From positions 356,326 to 420,325 of the forward strand of contig NZ_JAJBZT010000003.1 in NCBI RefSeq assembly GCF_020564625.1: a stretch of 64,000 nt of DNA, given 5' to 3'. The translations under genes and the position numbers were made by a program. The notes under the pieces were generated by a model. That model was not told where the DNA came from and searched no databases. It saw only the letters and a program-made list of their open reading frames with translations. Shown piece after piece: positions 1 to 7,703 of this stretch (position 1 is its first letter; each line of letters opens with the position of its first letter). The stretch comes from Leeia speluncae. Lineage in GTDB: Bacteria > Pseudomonadota > Gammaproteobacteria > Burkholderiales > Leeiaceae.

Positions 1-23
1 TTAAGCGTGACTGAGCAAACTAC

Positions 24-233
24 GTGTTAGAACTCGCCTTACTACTCGTTCCGATTGCCATTTTTGGGCTAACCAAGTTGCCCATCAGTGAAAAGCAAAT
101 GCAAGTCGGAATAATCGTACTTTGTATTTGTGCCGGGCTTGGGTTGATATTGGCTTACCGCTTTTTACCCCATCCCGGAAGCGCAACTAAGCACGACGCA
201 ACCACCAGTAGCGACCAATCAGCACTAAGATAA
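24..233 (+). CDS. small hydrophobic membrane protein, hypothetical
   Basis: This 69-residue frame starts with GTG after an in-frame stop at 12-14. It encodes two hydrophobic stretches, about residues 3-17 and 27-47, separated by a short polar loop, so it looks like a two-pass inner-membrane protein with a polar tail. I do not recognise a family. Its last 47 bases overlap the 3' end of the convergent lnt gene. There is no clear ribosome binding site, and the upstream region lies outside the window. The strongly membrane-like composition favours a real gene, but a chance frame is possible. Confidence 0.4.
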   Translation: MLELALLLVPIAIFGLTKLPISEKQMQVGIIVLCICAGLGLILAYRFLPHPGSATKHDATTSSDQSALR

Positions 234-1701
234 GCAAATAAATCCAACGATCCCCACCCAGACGCTGATATGGGGTTTCCCCTTCCATACCCTGTATTTG
301 CCCCTCTAGAATGCTCGATTCAAAGTAAGGAAGCGCAGAGAGTAATTTCCCATTGGCATCAATAATCGCCGTCGCTCCCGTGTTAGTCGCGCGAATCATT
401 GGCCGACCATTTTCGATGGCTCTCACTCGGGCAATTTGCAAGTGCTGATCTAAAGCAATCGTCTTTCCAAACCAAGCAAGATTACTCATATTAATCATGA
501 CATTAGCTTGCTTCGCACTTTGAATCAGTTCTGTGCCAAATACATCTTCATAGCAAATATTCACTGCCAACCGGTACGAGCCAAATTGTATTGGCGATTG
601 ATATGCGCTTCCTGAGGACATATCCCCCAATGGAATATTCAATACTTTGAGTAACCAAGACGTAAGCGGTTTTAGTGGCAAGTATTCGCCCAATGGGACA
701 AGATGCGCTTTGCGATACCATTGATCTACGTCCTTACCCTGAATAAGAACGGCACTATTGTAATACTCATCCCAAGTGCGCCCCATTTCAGGCGTCCCCA
801 TTAACACCCCCTGACGAGGGACAGAGGCAATGGCTTTAACTTGCGCTAGGAAATCAGGAATATCGGTTTTGGCACGTTGGTAAAATAGTGGCAGCGCGGT
901 TTCTGGCAATACTTTTAGTTGCCCCTTAGATGCTTGCAACTGCAACAAATACGTATCTAACGATTGCCGTGCAAATTCAGGGTTCCACTTTAAATCTTGC
1001 GGAATATTTCCCTGCAGCAAAGAGACGGTTAGTGGCGGCGCTTTCATTGGAGACGTCCACTGAATAATAGACAACCCAGCACCAGCCACATAAATCAGCG
1101 CAATATAAACAACAGGTTTTAGCGATTTTTTAAGCCATGCCAACGCAAACAATCCCGCCACCAACGCAACAGCAAATGAAGCAAGAAGAACACCACCCAC
1201 AGGAATAAAACCGACCAAGACGGTATCTGTCTGACTAAAACCAACCGCTAACCAAGGAAATCCGGTAAATAACCAACCGCGCAAGCACTCGCTTAATACC
1301 CAAATCATGGCAAACACAACCACGTCTAGCCATCGCTGCTTTGAGCGCAAGCAACTGGCGGCAAAACCGGCCAACATAGGGAATAAGGCGAGGTACATGG
1401 CAAATAGCACTGTCCCCGTATCCGCCATCCAAGCGGGCATGCCACCAAAAACAGAAAGACTGACAGAGATCCAGTGCACGCCGGCAACAAATGCGCCCAC
1501 ACCATACCACCAACTAACGGTTGTTAGTTGCCATCTTGTTACAGGTTGCGTCACTAAACCACGCGCAAACAACCACGCCAGTGGCAATGGCGCTAGCCAG
1601 CCAAGCGACACACCGCCAATTTGAAACGGGGCATAGGTAAATACGGAAAGGGCACCAATGAGCGCAGCTAAGCCGCGCTCACGCCATCGGGATAAACTCA
1701 T
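187..1701 (-). CDS. lnt: apolipoprotein N-acyltransferase
   Basis: Lnt transfers an acyl chain from phospholipid to the N-terminal diacylglyceryl-cysteine of lipoproteins, the last step of lipoprotein maturation in the inner membrane. The 504-residue protein has about seven hydrophobic segments in residues 10-215. A periplasmic carbon-nitrogen hydrolase domain follows, and a final hydrophobic segment lies near 485-500. The expected catalytic triad is visible: Glu267 in LPETALP, Lys331 in YRKAHLVP and Cys383 in NICYEDVFG, at positions close to those of the E. coli enzyme. The start overlaps the corC stop by four bases (ATGA), so the two are probably co-transcribed and translationally coupled, an arrangement common in proteobacteria. 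Confidence 0.96.
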   Translation of the reverse strand: MSLSRWRERGLAALIGALSVFTYAPFQIGGVSLGWLAPLPLAWLFARGLVTQPVTRWQLTTVSWWYGVGAFVAGVHWISVSLSVFGGMPAWMADTGTVLFAMYLALFPMLAGFAASCLRSKQRWLDVVVFAMIWVLSECLRGWLFTGFPWLAVGFSQTDTVLVGFIPVGGVLLASFAVALVAGLFALAWLKKSLKPVVYIALIYVAGAGLSIIQWTSPMKAPPLTVSLLQGNIPQDLKWNPEFARQSLDTYLLQLQASKGQLKVLPETALPLFYQRAKTDIPDFLAQVKAIASVPRQGVLMGTPEMGRTWDEYYNSAVLIQGKDVDQWYRKAHLVPLGEYLPLKPLTSWLLKVLNIPLGDMSSGSAYQSPIQFGSYRLAVNICYEDVFGTELIQSAKQANVMINMSNLAWFGKTIALDQHLQIARVRAIENGRPMIRATNTGATAIIDANGKLLSALPYFESSILEGQIQGMEGETPYQRLGGDRWIYLLILVLIGRYWWLRRA

Positions 1702-2567
1702 TCGCGCTCATCTGCAGGAGTAGGCTCATCTGCAGGAGAAATTAACAAGGTATGAACTTGGCGGCTATCGGCTCTGACTACTTCAAATTGCCAGCCATAT
1801 TTAGAGACAGACTCACCACGTTTAGGTACATAGCCAAATATATCAACGACTAATTCACCAATGGTTTCAAACTGTTCATTCGGAAGTTGTGCGTGCATTA
1901 CTTCATTCGCGTCACTAATTTCAGTAACCGCCTTTACCCGCCAACTACCATCACGTTCTTCAACCAAATTGTCTTCAGTTTCATCAAAGTCGTATTCGTC
2001 TTCGATATCGCCAACAATTTGCTCGATCACATCTTCAATGGTCACCAAACCGGACACACCACCATATTCATCCACCACAATGGCCATGTGGTTACGATTA
2101 CTACGAAACTCTTTTAAGAGCACATTCAGGCGTTTGGATTCAGGGATAAATACAACAGGGCGCAGCATATCTCGGAGATCAAACTTTTCAGGATCTGCAA
2201 AATATCGGAGTAAATCTTTAGCCAATAAGATGCCCTGAATGCGATCCTTTTCGCCATCGAAAACAGGGAAACGAGAGTGGGCAGTTTCCAGCACCATGGG
2301 CAAAAAGGTTTCGATAGAGTCATTTAGATCCACCGCATCAATTTGCGCACGAGGCACCATAATATCGACTACGCGCATGTCAGACACCTGTAACACACCC
2401 TCTATCATGGAAAGGGCATCGGCATCCATTAAGTTGCGCTCAAAAGCAGAATGTAAGAGATCAACCAATTGCTCTCTATCTTCTGGCTCTCGCATTAATA
2501 AGGCAGAAATTCTTTCTAGCCAACTGACTTTTACAGTCGATTTACTACTGGGGGAACCTTCCATCAT
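1698..2567 (-). CDS. corC: CorC/HlyC-family CBS-domain protein
   Basis: The 289-residue cytosolic protein has two CBS modules (about residues 65-185, including VDEYGGVSGLVTIEDVIEQI) and a C-terminal CorC transporter-associated domain (about 200-275). This layout is that of the CorC/YbeX proteins linked to magnesium/cobalt efflux and, in other species, ribosome biology. It has no membrane domain, so it belongs to the soluble CorC type and not the CorB/CNNM type. It sits directly upstream of lnt with an ATGA overlap, the usual ybeX-lnt order. The last dozen residues contain a duplicated PADE-like motif encoded by a short tandem DNA duplication. Two adjacent ATGs (2567 and 2564) are possible starts. 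Confidence 0.9.
   Translation of the reverse strand: MMEGSPSSKSTVKVSWLERISALLMREPEDREQLVDLLHSAFERNLMDADALSMIEGVLQVSDMRVVDIMVPRAQIDAVDLNDSIETFLPMVLETAHSRFPVFDGEKDRIQGILLAKDLLRYFADPEKFDLRDMLRPVVFIPESKRLNVLLKEFRSNRNHMAIVVDEYGGVSGLVTIEDVIEQIVGDIEDEYDFDETEDNLVEERDGSWRVKAVTEISDANEVMHAQLPNEQFETIGELVVDIFGYVPKRGESVSKYGWQFEVVRADSRQVHTLLISPADEPTPADERE
1706..1738. repeat. 18-bp tandem duplication in corC 3' end
   Basis: A 15-base unit beginning GCTCATCTGCAGG occurs at 1706-1720 and again at 1724-1738, with an 18-base period. It encodes the repeated proline-alanine-aspartate-glutamate motif at the C-terminus of CorC and keeps the frame. Confidence 0.75.
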
Positions 2568-2694
2568 CTTCTTAATTGAATAAACATGCTGGGGATTATA
2601 GCCATGAATTTGTACAAATGGACACGATTCCCATGTAAAAAAAAGGGTTAATTTTTTTGTTGTGTCTGTGTTTGCTCAACTTTTACCGTCAAAC

Positions 2695-2723
2695 GTGTCA
2701 GAAACGCACAAATATGGGATAAT
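2695..2723 (+). promoter_or_regulatory. candidate sigma-70 promoter for the methyltransferase gene
   Basis: An extended -10 element, TGGGATAAT at 2715-2723, lies 17 bases after GTGTCA (2695-2700), a four-of-six match to a -35 hexamer. Transcription would start near 2730, about 75 bases before the methyltransferase ATG. The 238-base gap between divergent corC and this gene holds nothing else I can name, except two TGATCA palindromes at 2730-2743. Confidence 0.4.
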
Positions 2724-2805
2724 GTTAAATGATCATCTGATCAGACTTTTTTCATATCAATACCAGTAAATGACAATACAGGGTGATACGCCCTAGACAC
2801 GGAGT

Positions 2806-3465
2806 ATGGCAATGGATTTGGCACAAGCCCGTTTCAACATGGTTGAGCAACAGATTCGCCCAGCCGAGGTTCTTGATGAAAAAGTGCTTGACCTACTGTT
2901 AGTGGTAAAGCGCGAAGACTTCATCCCTGAAGCATGGCGCAATTTGGCATTTGTTGACATGGAAACGCCAATCAAGGCAGATGTTCGTACCTTGCCTCCA
3001 CGTATCGAAGCACGTCTAGTACAAGAAGTTGCGGTAAAGCCAACCGACAAAATTCTAGAAGTGGGCACAGGCTGTGGTTATACCACTGCATTGCTAGCGA
3101 AGCTTGGTCGTCACGTTTATAGCGTGGACATTGACCCAGAGCTAACTGAAATGGCGCGAGCGAATCTAGATAAAGCCGGCATCCGTAACGTGACCTTAGA
3201 GACTGGCGATGCCGCTCAAGGTTGGGCGGCTAATGCGCCTTACGACATCATCGTTATTTCTGGTTCTGTCCCTGTACTACCAACGCAATTTGTAGACCAG
3301 CTAAACCGTGGTGGAAGAATTTTCGCGATTGTTGGTGACGCGCCAATTATGCGTGTAACCGTATTCACCAAAGAAGCCGATGGCAAGTTGAGTGAGCGTC
3401 AGTTTATGGAAACCGTAGTGACGCCATTAACCAATGCGGCTCAGCCAAAACGCTTTAGCTTCTAA
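2806..3465 (+). CDS. protein-L-isoaspartate O-methyltransferase-like protein
   Basis: This is a 219-residue class I SAM-dependent methyltransferase of the Pcm family. Motif I (LEVGTGCGYT, residues 85-94) and the acidic loop after the second strand (SVDIDPEL) are clear. The N-terminus (ARFNMVEQQIRP) and a LPPRIEARL segment replace the GQTISQP-type substrate motif of canonical Pcm. It may therefore not repair isoaspartate, and resembles the diverged Pcm-like paralogue of Betaproteobacteria (family knowledge). It is followed by a strong terminator and then a rhodanese gene. Start: ATG at 2806 or 2812; CACGGAG lies just upstream of the first. Confidence 0.85.
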   Translation: MAMDLAQARFNMVEQQIRPAEVLDEKVLDLLLVVKREDFIPEAWRNLAFVDMETPIKADVRTLPPRIEARLVQEVAVKPTDKILEVGTGCGYTTALLAKLGRHVYSVDIDPELTEMARANLDKAGIRNVTLETGDAAQGWAANAPYDIIVISGSVPVLPTQFVDQLNRGGRIFAIVGDAPIMRVTVFTKEADGKLSERQFMETVVTPLTNAAQPKRFSF

Positions 3466-3482
3466 GCCTTTAGGCGACTTAC

Positions 3483-3518
3483 AAAAAACCAGCTTGCGAT
3501 TAGCAGCTGGTTTTTTTT
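3483..3518 (+). terminator. Rho-independent terminator after the methyltransferase gene
   Basis: Twelve-base arms AAAAAACCAGCT (3483-3494) and AGCTGGTTTTTT (3505-3516) flank a 10-base loop and run into eight T residues. It lies 18 bases after the stop codon. Confidence 0.9.
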
Positions 3519-3579
3519 CATTCTCAAAAAATGATTAGCCGTTTATGCTATAGATGAACGACTAGTTAAGGATATACAC

Positions 3580-3894
3580 ATGCAAACAATCACCGCACCA
3601 GCGCTCTCTGAATGGGTAAAAAAAGAAAGCAAACCACAATTAATCGACGTGAGAGAACCATGGGAATTTGCACTTTGCGCTATTCCTGGCAGCATTAATA
3701 TTCCCATGCAGACCATTCCTTCTCGCCTAAATGATATTGAGGAAGGCGATATTGTGACAATTTGCCATCATGGCATGCGTAGTTATCAGGTAGCACTGTA
3801 TCTAGAAAATGCGGGGCTTGGTCCAGTTCATAATTTAACCGGTGGTGTGGAAGCGTGGGCTTCAGAAGTCGATCCAACCATGGCACATTATTAA
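3580..3894 (+). CDS. single-domain rhodanese-like sulfurtransferase
   Basis: This 104-residue protein is one rhodanese domain. It shows the LIDVREPWEF entry motif (residues 21-30), the active-site loop ICHHGMRS with the persulfide-forming Cys62, and the GGVEAW signature near the C-terminus. It is probably a cytosolic sulfur carrier, with an unknown acceptor. It is preceded by its own short spacer containing AAGGATAT and is followed after three bases by the HD-hydrolase gene, so the two are likely co-transcribed. GlpE/PspE-like specificity cannot be decided from the sequence. Confidence 0.9.
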   Translation: MQTITAPALSEWVKKESKPQLIDVREPWEFALCAIPGSINIPMQTIPSRLNDIEEGDIVTICHHGMRSYQVALYLENAGLGPVHNLTGGVEAWASEVDPTMAHY

Positions 3895-3897
3895 TTC

Positions 3898-4557
3898 ATG
3901 ACGGCCGTAAAAACATCCCTTTTTGATAGATGGCAGCAAGACTGGCTATCGATTGGAGGCAATGCCGAGCATTGTCTCCCGTTTTGGGAAAGGCTAAGCA
4001 CGGCCTACTCTACTTCCAACCGGCATTATCATACCTTACAGCATCTAGCAGAATGTTTTACCTGGCTAGATGCGATTTCCACAGCCTTAGCCCCCCCAGA
4101 AAAACAACTCCTCAGTTTTGCACTGTGGTTTCATGATATTGAATACGACAGTACCAGAGCCGACAATGAAGAAGTTAGCGCAGAAATGGCGACTGCTTGG
4201 CTTCAGCAAAGCCAGCTGGGGAGCATCAAGCTTTGCCAAGTGCATCAGATGATTTTGGCAACCAAGAAACACCGCAGCGATGATCCGCTAACACAGCGAT
4301 TGCTAGAAATTGATTTAAGTATTCTGGGCGCAGACGATACTCGCTTTATGGAGTACGAACACCAAATACGCTTGGAGTACGCTCATATTCCGGACATTGA
4401 TTTTGCGAAAGGCAGACTAGCAGTTTTACAGCAATTTGCTGATCGACCAACTATCTTTCATTTACCTGCCCTAGCACACCTAAACCACGTGGCCAAAAAG
4501 AATTTAGCCAATAGCATCACTTACTGGCAACATCAGCTACAGACTTTATCTAAGTAA
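3898..4557 (+). CDS. HD-superfamily metal-dependent phosphohydrolase (predicted)
   Basis: The 219-residue protein carries an early histidine cluster, RHYHTLQH (about 42-49), and the WFHDIEYD motif with the His79-Asp80 pair, typical of HD-domain hydrolases of the COG4339 type. A downstream DLSILGADD segment supports this group, whose members are often misnamed as NMDA receptor subunits. Substrate is unknown. It follows the rhodanese gene by three bases. Its last 25 bases overlap the 3' end of the convergent MocR gene. There is no membrane segment or signal peptide. Confidence 0.82.
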   Translation: MTAVKTSLFDRWQQDWLSIGGNAEHCLPFWERLSTAYSTSNRHYHTLQHLAECFTWLDAISTALAPPEKQLLSFALWFHDIEYDSTRADNEEVSAEMATAWLQQSQLGSIKLCQVHQMILATKKHRSDDPLTQRLLEIDLSILGADDTRFMEYEHQIRLEYAHIPDIDFAKGRLAVLQQFADRPTIFHLPALAHLNHVAKKNLANSITYWQHQLQTLSK

Positions 4558-6029
4558 TTAGATAAATGTTTCGCCAATAGTTTGACCACTAACGGCATAT
4601 CTTCTTGCGTCACCGCCGCATACCCAAGCATCAAGCCCTTTTGCCTCACCTCGCCGGTATAGTAAGTGGAAAGTGCTGGTGCAATAATATGGTCTCGCAA
4701 TAAGTCTTGGCTTAAGGCCACATCGTCAACTGTGTTTGGCAAGGCAATCACTAAGTGCAAACCCGCACTGCCGCCCAACCAGCGTGCCTCTTGCTTCAAC
4801 TCATTTGATAACGTCTCTTTTAATAAGCTTTGACGCTCTGCATAGATGCTTTTCATCCTGCGAATATGCGCGGCAAAAAGTCCTTGATCGATAAATTGTG
4901 CCAATGCCGCCTGAACCAAATATTGGCCTTCCCGATACAACCGTGACTGCACTTTCATCAATCCAGAAACCAATGACTTGGGAGCGACCAAGTAGCCCAA
5001 TTGCAAGCCAGGGAACATCACCTTACTAAATGTCCCCATGTAGATGACTCGCCCCTGCTGATCAAGCCCTTGCAAAGCGGTGAGTGGCGGGCCTGCATAT
5101 CTAAACTCGCTATCGTAATCGTCTTCTAATATCCAGCAATTGTTTTGATAGGCGTATTGCAGCAACGCTTGTCTGCGTGCCAGGCTCATCACACTACCAA
5201 GAGGATACTGATGCGAAGGGGTAATGTAGATTAGCTTTGGAACGGGCAATGCGGACTCTCCCTCCCAATATAACCCCTCCTCATCTACTGGTACCGGACA
5301 AGGAAATACGCCAGAGGCCCGCATAGCTGAGCGAGCGCCGTTATAACCAGGATCTTCAATCCAGGCCAAATCATCGTGATCCGTTAAGGATCGAATCAAT
5401 AAATCTAAAGATTGCTGCGTACCTGCCGTCACAATAATTTGTTCTGGTTCGCAATTTAATGCGCGAGTCAGCCGCAAATGTTGGCATAACGCCATTTTTA
5501 ATTCTGCAACGCCCCCCTCTCGAACATAGCCCATCCAATCTGGTTCATAACGCCGAACCACTTGATTCAGCGTTTTAATCCACTTATCCAAAGGAAAATC
5601 TTTGACGGAAGGAATGCCGGGGATAAATGCATGTGTTTGGGATTGGATTCTAGGCACTAATTGGGTATCCCCAATTATCTGCATGCCACGCTGGGAAAAT
5701 TGAGGATGCCCTACTGCGGCTTGTTGGTTGGATAGTTGCTGCGTAAAAAAACTAACATCCGCGACATATGTCCCGTCCCCTGTTTGTCCATTTAAAAAGC
5801 CCTCGGCTTGCAGCAATTCAAATGCATAGATCACCGTATTCCTGGCAATTCCTAGCGCTTTCGCTAATTGCCTTGTGGCGGGGAGTTTGGCGCCAATTTT
5901 GATGTTGCCAATTAAGATAGACTGTCTCAGCAGGAGATATAAGCGTCGATTCATCGGCAAACTTGGTGCAACGGCCAAATCTAACAACCATGCATGCTGC
6001 AAGGTTTCTACAGAAATCGTACTTTCCAT
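4533..6029 (-). CDS. MocR/GabR-type PLP-dependent transcriptional regulator
   Basis: This 498-residue fusion has an N-terminal GntR winged helix (about 25-95, with ATRQLAKALGIARNTV) and a class I aminotransferase-like domain (about 125-495). The PLP-binding region is intact: DDYDSEFRY, and Lys336 in the GTFSK motif. Such proteins sense PLP or an amino-acid-like ligand and usually regulate a divergent neighbour, here the monooxygenase-like and GNAT genes. ATG at 6029 is preferred over the GTG at 6032 because GGGGAA lies upstream. The ligand cannot be deduced. GabR and PdxR are the best known relatives, but no GABA or pyridoxal synthesis gene lies next to it. Confidence 0.92.
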   Translation of the reverse strand: MESTISVETLQHAWLLDLAVAPSLPMNRRLYLLLRQSILIGNIKIGAKLPATRQLAKALGIARNTVIYAFELLQAEGFLNGQTGDGTYVADVSFFTQQLSNQQAAVGHPQFSQRGMQIIGDTQLVPRIQSQTHAFIPGIPSVKDFPLDKWIKTLNQVVRRYEPDWMGYVREGGVAELKMALCQHLRLTRALNCEPEQIIVTAGTQQSLDLLIRSLTDHDDLAWIEDPGYNGARSAMRASGVFPCPVPVDEEGLYWEGESALPVPKLIYITPSHQYPLGSVMSLARRQALLQYAYQNNCWILEDDYDSEFRYAGPPLTALQGLDQQGRVIYMGTFSKVMFPGLQLGYLVAPKSLVSGLMKVQSRLYREGQYLVQAALAQFIDQGLFAAHIRRMKSIYAERQSLLKETLSNELKQEARWLGGSAGLHLVIALPNTVDDVALSQDLLRDHIIAPALSTYYTGEVRQKGLMLGYAAVTQEDMPLVVKLLAKHLSNYLDKVCS

Positions 6030-6042
6030 CACTTCCCCATCA

Positions 6043-6070
6043 AATTGGTTCTATTTTATTAGTACCAATT
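6043..6070. promoter_or_regulatory. candidate MocR operator (inverted repeat)
   Basis: AATTGGT at 6043-6049 and ACCAATT at 6064-6070 form a perfect seven-base inverted repeat with a 14-base spacer, so the half-sites are 21 bases apart, two helical turns. It sits in the only gap between the MocR gene and its divergent neighbour, where a MocR dimer would be expected to bind. Confidence 0.5.
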
Positions 6071-6135
6071 GGCACTTTTATGAAAGCCATTATGGCGTTA
6101 TCTTTACCCAATGGAAAGCAAAAGGGAAACGCCAA

Positions 6136-6471
6136 ATGATAGCCGCCACGTTTATCTTTAAGAAAAAACAGTTTGATGAAGAGTTTCACCGTTTGGATAA
6201 TGAAATAGCGACATTTGCTAAATCGCTACCTGGCTATATTGGCGAAACCAGTTGGGAAAATACAGAAAAAGGGCAAACCCTGAGCACCTACTATTGGGCT
6301 GACGAGGCGGCTTTATCTGCATTGATGAACCATCCGGCACATCAATCGGCAAAATCTGCGCAATCCAAATGGCTAGATGGTTACCAAGTCATTATTCAGC
6401 AGGTGTTACACACCTATGGAGATAGTCAATTAGATCATCCGCTTGCGGGTGTCACGATTTCTCGCCCATAA
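6136..6471 (+). CDS. antibiotic-biosynthesis-monooxygenase-like (ABM fold) protein
   Basis: The 111-residue product has the length and pattern of a dimeric alpha/beta-barrel ABM protein: an initial strand MIAATFIFK, a helix rich in Glu/Phe, then GYIGETSWEN and the YYWADEAALSALMNHPAHQSAK segment typical of the fold. Reported relatives oxidise small aromatic compounds or bind heme, but nothing here fixes the substrate. ATG 6136 follows an AAAGGGA ribosome binding site. The frame is open further upstream, but that part would cross the regulator's operator. It lies divergent from MocR and 25 bases before the GNAT gene, so MocR probably controls both. Confidence 0.75.
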   Translation: MIAATFIFKKKQFDEEFHRLDNEIATFAKSLPGYIGETSWENTEKGQTLSTYYWADEAALSALMNHPAHQSAKSAQSKWLDGYQVIIQQVLHTYGDSQLDHPLAGVTISRP

Positions 6472-6496
6472 CGATTTAGTTTGATTGGAGCACAAC

Positions 6497-6952
6497 ATGA
6501 CCATCCAGATTCGCCAAGCCAGTCTGTTAGACATCCCTAAAATTGCCCCTTTATTTGATGCTTATCGGCAATTTTATGAGCAAGCCCCCAATCTATCTAA
6601 GGCAGCTGAATTTTTGACCACACTACTTAGCCAGCAAGCAAGTATCGTATTGATTGCCGAATTAGAAGGTGGTGAGATTGTTGGCTTTTGCCAGCTTTAC
6701 CATAGCTACTGCTCTGTCATCGCCGCGCCTATTTTTATTTTGTATGACTTATACGTCACACCAGCTCACCGCAGACTCTCTGCGGCAAGAGACCTAATGC
6801 AAGCCGCCGAGACCTTAGCAAAATCATTAGGCAAAGCCAGGCTCGATCTTTCTACGGCTAAAGATAATCTAAAGGCACAAGCACTGTATGCGTCTGAAGG
6901 CTATATTCGTGATGACGTTTTTTATGTTTATACAAAAACGGTTGATTCATAG
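6497..6952 (+). CDS. GNAT-family N-acetyltransferase
   Basis: The 151-residue protein has the GNAT pattern: an N-terminal IRQASLLDIPKIAPLFDAYR strand-helix unit, a central DLYVTPAHRRLSAARDLM motif (acetyl-CoA pyrophosphate loop) and a C-terminal ALYASEGYIRDDVFYVY strand. The ATG at 6497 is chosen because GGAG lies six bases before it; a TTG 12 bases upstream is in frame. It follows the ABM-like gene and probably shares its MocR-controlled transcript. Substrate unknown, likely a small amine or amino-acid derivative. Confidence 0.85.
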   Translation: MTIQIRQASLLDIPKIAPLFDAYRQFYEQAPNLSKAAEFLTTLLSQQASIVLIAELEGGEIVGFCQLYHSYCSVIAAPIFILYDLYVTPAHRRLSAARDLMQAAETLAKSLGKARLDLSTAKDNLKAQALYASEGYIRDDVFYVYTKTVDS

Positions 6953-7127
6953 GCCGTGAAGATGGCTAATGTTAACTATCGTCATCCTTGATAATCTGGC
7001 ATAGAATAGAGATGCTTTGCACACTAAACGCATTGCATCATAATCAAAACAAAACCGTACTACCGGAGAAAACAAGCCAGCCAACCTTGGTAAAGACGCT
7101 ATATTGCCAAGGAGTATGAGGATACAC

Positions 7128-7703
7128 ATGCTACCCCCACCAGCAGAAAGAACACTTTTTCACACCAGACAAGTGGTTTGCCAAGGCTACTCGCGCTCAG
7201 ATGGCCTTTGGGACATTGAAGGCAGAATCGTTGACACCAAAAGTTATGAAATGGTCTTTTACGATAACCGCGTGAGACAACCCGGTGAAGCCTTGCATGA
7301 CATGACAATCCGTATCACGATTAATGAATCTTACGAGATTGTCGACGCAGATGCGATTTCCGACGCGGGCCCATTTTTGCCCTGCCCGGAAGTTGCTGTC
7401 ATGTATAAAAAACTGATTGGGCTAACCATTGGCCCGGGGTTTACCAGAAAGCTAAAAACCATTTTCAAAGGCCGTGAAGGCTGTACTCACATGACCGAGT
7501 TGATGGGGCCTATTGCGACGACCGCCTACCAGACGGTTACTTCTGGTCAACGCAAGCGTCAAAGAGATTTAGGGCTAGATGTGCCATCGACCTCCCCTAT
7601 TCATATTGCGCCGCTGATTGACACCTGTCACGGCTGGAGAAGTGATGGAGATGCGGTCAAAGTACAGTACCCCGAGTTCTACCAAGCCGCGGAGCAAGAT
7701 TAA
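7128..7703 (+). CDS. DUF2889 family protein
   Basis: The 191-residue protein matches the DUF2889 pattern as I know it: a start PPPAERTLFHTRQV, then GLWDIEGRIVDTKSYEM and a central LPCPEVAVMYKKLIGLTIGPGFTRKL segment, followed by GCTHMTELMGPIATTAYQT. No signal peptide or membrane segment is visible. Function is unknown; in other species the family often lies near catabolic or regulatory genes. ATG 7128 has TGAGG six bases upstream; in-frame ATG 7116 and TTG 7104 are less well placed. The stop overlaps the convergent DUF3025 gene by four bases. The 175 bases before it contain no other gene. Confidence 0.8.
   Translation: MLPPPAERTLFHTRQVVCQGYSRSDGLWDIEGRIVDTKSYEMVFYDNRVRQPGEALHDMTIRITINESYEIVDADAISDAGPFLPCPEVAVMYKKLIGLTIGPGFTRKLKTIFKGREGCTHMTELMGPIATTAYQTVTSGQRKRQRDLGLDVPSTSPIHIAPLIDTCHGWRSDGDAVKVQYPEFYQAAEQD

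Noticed and set aside
1307..2583. frames of 105-125 codons antisense to lnt and corC
   Set aside because: They are Ser/Thr/Pro-rich mirror translations of well-supported genes and lack starts with ribosome sites.
2730..2743. paired TGATCA palindromes as an operator
   Set aside because: Two six-base palindromes two bases apart can arise by chance in AT-rich DNA; nothing else links them to a regulator.
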